NCBI GenBank assembly: GCA_018062345.1
Contig: JAGOSL010000006.1
Coordinates: 1-64,000, forward strand
Source: Pseudomonadota bacterium
GTDB taxonomy: Bacteria > Pseudomonadota > Alphaproteobacteria > Paracaedibacterales > CAITNM01
Reading direction: 5' to 3'
Length of the DNA stretch: 64,000 bases
Shown here in pieces: positions 62,901 to 64,000 of this stretch. Both the position numbers and the translations under genes were made by a program. The notes under the pieces are model-generated. The model was given only the letters and a program-made list of their open reading frames with translations, ran no database searches and was not told the DNA's origin. Position 1 is the first letter of the stretch. Each line of letters begins with the position of its first letter.

Positions 62901-63931
62901 TGAAAATCGCTGTTTTTGGTTGGTATGGTCACGACAATGCTGGGGATGAGCGGATCAAATATTGTCTACAATCATTTTTAATGGGTCTAGGCGGTATTAA
63001 AACTATTGATTTTTATGATCTTCACAACGAAGCTGTAAAAGGCCCGACTTCTAAGTTTGATGACTACAATCTTGTCATCATAGGGGGTGGAGGCCTTATT
63101 TTATCACGCCATAATTATCATGATTTTATTCTGGGCATCAATACGAAAATGGTAACGTTAGGCATAAGCGTTGAAACAGACTTAAAGGGAAATCCTAAAA
63201 AGTTTGCGGAGGCTCTTTTGGAAAAAAGTGAAACGATTTTAGTGCGAGATAAAAGTAGCTACGAGAAATTCAAAGTTTTTGACACTCATAAGAAGGTGAT
63301 ACTCAGTGTTGATATGACTTTCTTGGCTCCTTATGATTTGGTTTTAGATCAGAAAGATACGAACAAGTTAGCTATCAACCTTTTGTCGAAAGTTAATGAG
63401 CCTCCTATAATGAGGCAAATAAAATTGCAACTTTTACGTTTTTCCTCAAAGCTTTCCCTCAAAACTCTTTCTTTTAAAGATCTTATTCATGATTTAAACA
63501 GCAAATATAGCCTAATTCCTATTCCACTTTTTTGTGAAGAAAAGAAAGAAAATACACCGCTGTTTCAAGCAAATGACATTACGTTTCTAAAACAGTATTT
63601 TAACAATGTTTCCAATACATTTGATCACACAAATTTAGACAGTTGCATGGCATTTTTAAGTATGCGTCTCCATGGGTTGATTTTTGCAGCACAAAAAGGC
63701 ATTCCATTCATTACTTTTTCAACTTATCCTAAGCAAGAAAACTTTATGAGGGAAGTTGGTTTGCAAGAGTTTTGCCTTGATTTTCATAAAAGCGAACAAA
63801 TAAAAGATAAATTATCAATTATCCTTCGAAATAAACATATTATAAAAGAAATAATTTTAGCTTATCGTGCTAAAGCAGTAAAGCAAAGTAAAGAAGACTT
63901 AATCCAGATCATGAACCAATTTTTAAAATAA
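62900..63931 (+). CDS. Polysaccharide pyruvyl transferase family protein
   Basis: The 343-residue product starts with KIAVFGWYGHDNAGDERIKY, the NxGDE loop of CsaB/WcaK-type pyruvyl transferases. LVIIGGGGLI and a C-terminal MAFLSMRLHGLIFAAQKGIPFI with the RLHG motif follow. The family adds ketal pyruvate from PEP to sugars, giving negative charge; some members are glycosyltransferase-like instead. The ATG shares a base with the previous stop (TGATG). Confidence 0.88.
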   Translation: MKIAVFGWYGHDNAGDERIKYCLQSFLMGLGGIKTIDFYDLHNEAVKGPTSKFDDYNLVIIGGGGLILSRHNYHDFILGINTKMVTLGISVETDLKGNPKKFAEALLEKSETILVRDKSSYEKFKVFDTHKKVILSVDMTFLAPYDLVLDQKDTNKLAINLLSKVNEPPIMRQIKLQLLRFSSKLSLKTLSFKDLIHDLNSKYSLIPIPLFCEEKKENTPLFQANDITFLKQYFNNVSNTFDHTNLDSCMAFLSMRLHGLIFAAQKGIPFITFSTYPKQENFMREVGLQEFCLDFHKSEQIKDKLSIILRNKHIIKEIILAYRAKAVKQSKEDLIQIMNQFLK

Positions 63932-63941
63932 GAAGAAGCAT

Positions 63942-64000
63942 ATGAACAAAAAAGACATTTTAATGATTATGAAAACGCAAATGCGATTATTAATGGGATG
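63942..64000 (+). CDS. Start of a further gene of the glycan locus (cut by the window edge)
   Basis: An ATG at 63942 behind AAGAAG ten bases after the previous stop opens a frame with no stop to the window end. Only 19 residues are visible (starting MNKKDILMIMKTQMRLLMG), too few for a family call. Operon position suggests another glycan gene. Confidence 0.6.
   Translation, partial: MNKKDILMIMKTQMRLLMG

Noticed and set aside
1-64000. CRISPR arrays and rRNA genes
   Set aside because: No regularly spaced direct repeats of CRISPR size and no rRNA sequence were seen on reading through the window.

Overview
The window reads as a stretch of chromosome from an AT-rich, host-dependent alphaproteobacterium. 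A non-mitochondrial ATP/ADP translocase (37853-39385) points to life inside a eukaryotic cell. Sigma-54, flagellar FliI, EF-P, a pseudaminic-acid locus and a decayed purine operon fit Holosporales-type (Paracaedibacter/Odyssella/Caedibacter-like) symbionts better than Rickettsia; this placement is inference, because no rRNA is present. Genes are tightly packed, with many 1-25 bp overlaps.

Region 1 (1-9787) is accessory DNA. It holds the tail of an ISXO2-like transposase, a small exported protein, a GGACGG-repeat cluster, a two-ORF primase/helicase module, an AlpA-like regulator, a SIR2-like probable defence protein, a HipB/HipA toxin-antitoxin pair, an unrecognised 300-aa protein and a P4-type tyrosine integrase. 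It ends exactly at the 3' half of a tRNA-Asn gene (9743-9787), best read as an attachment site. The left end of the element lies outside the window. The gene set resembles a P4-like satellite or another integrative element carrying defence cargo.

Region 2 (9788-47141) is core genome: rpsT, topA, an efp-suhB-rlpA-dac-serC run, pal, fliI, a lipoprotein-tolQ-tolR-tolA-lpxB run without tolB, two transporters, rplY-pth-glycosyltransferase, rpoN, lptF-lptG diverging from surA, ruvA-ruvB-ptsP, sdhE, the translocase, a large flavoprotein fusion, prfB with programmed frameshift, a secreted orphan, and purC-like-bolA-grxD-rlmE. The last run looks like the alphaproteobacterial purC-purS-purQ-purL-bolA-grxD order with purS, purQ and purL missing.

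Region 3 (47269 to the end) is a surface-glycan locus, all on the plus strand and still open at the window edge. A winged-helix protein and a NusG/RfaH-like antiterminator come first, then a hairpin fused to an exact GCGGTAGC ops core 20 bases before a flippase-type ABC transporter. PseB, PseC, an aldo/keto reductase, a cytidylyltransferase/class III aminotransferase fusion, PseG, PseI and PseH follow, then methyltransferases, WbqC, a PIG-L deacetylase, an FAD protein, a surface-carbohydrate transferase and a pyruvyltransferase. The likely logic is recruitment of the specialised NusG at ops so that polymerase can read through the long operon.
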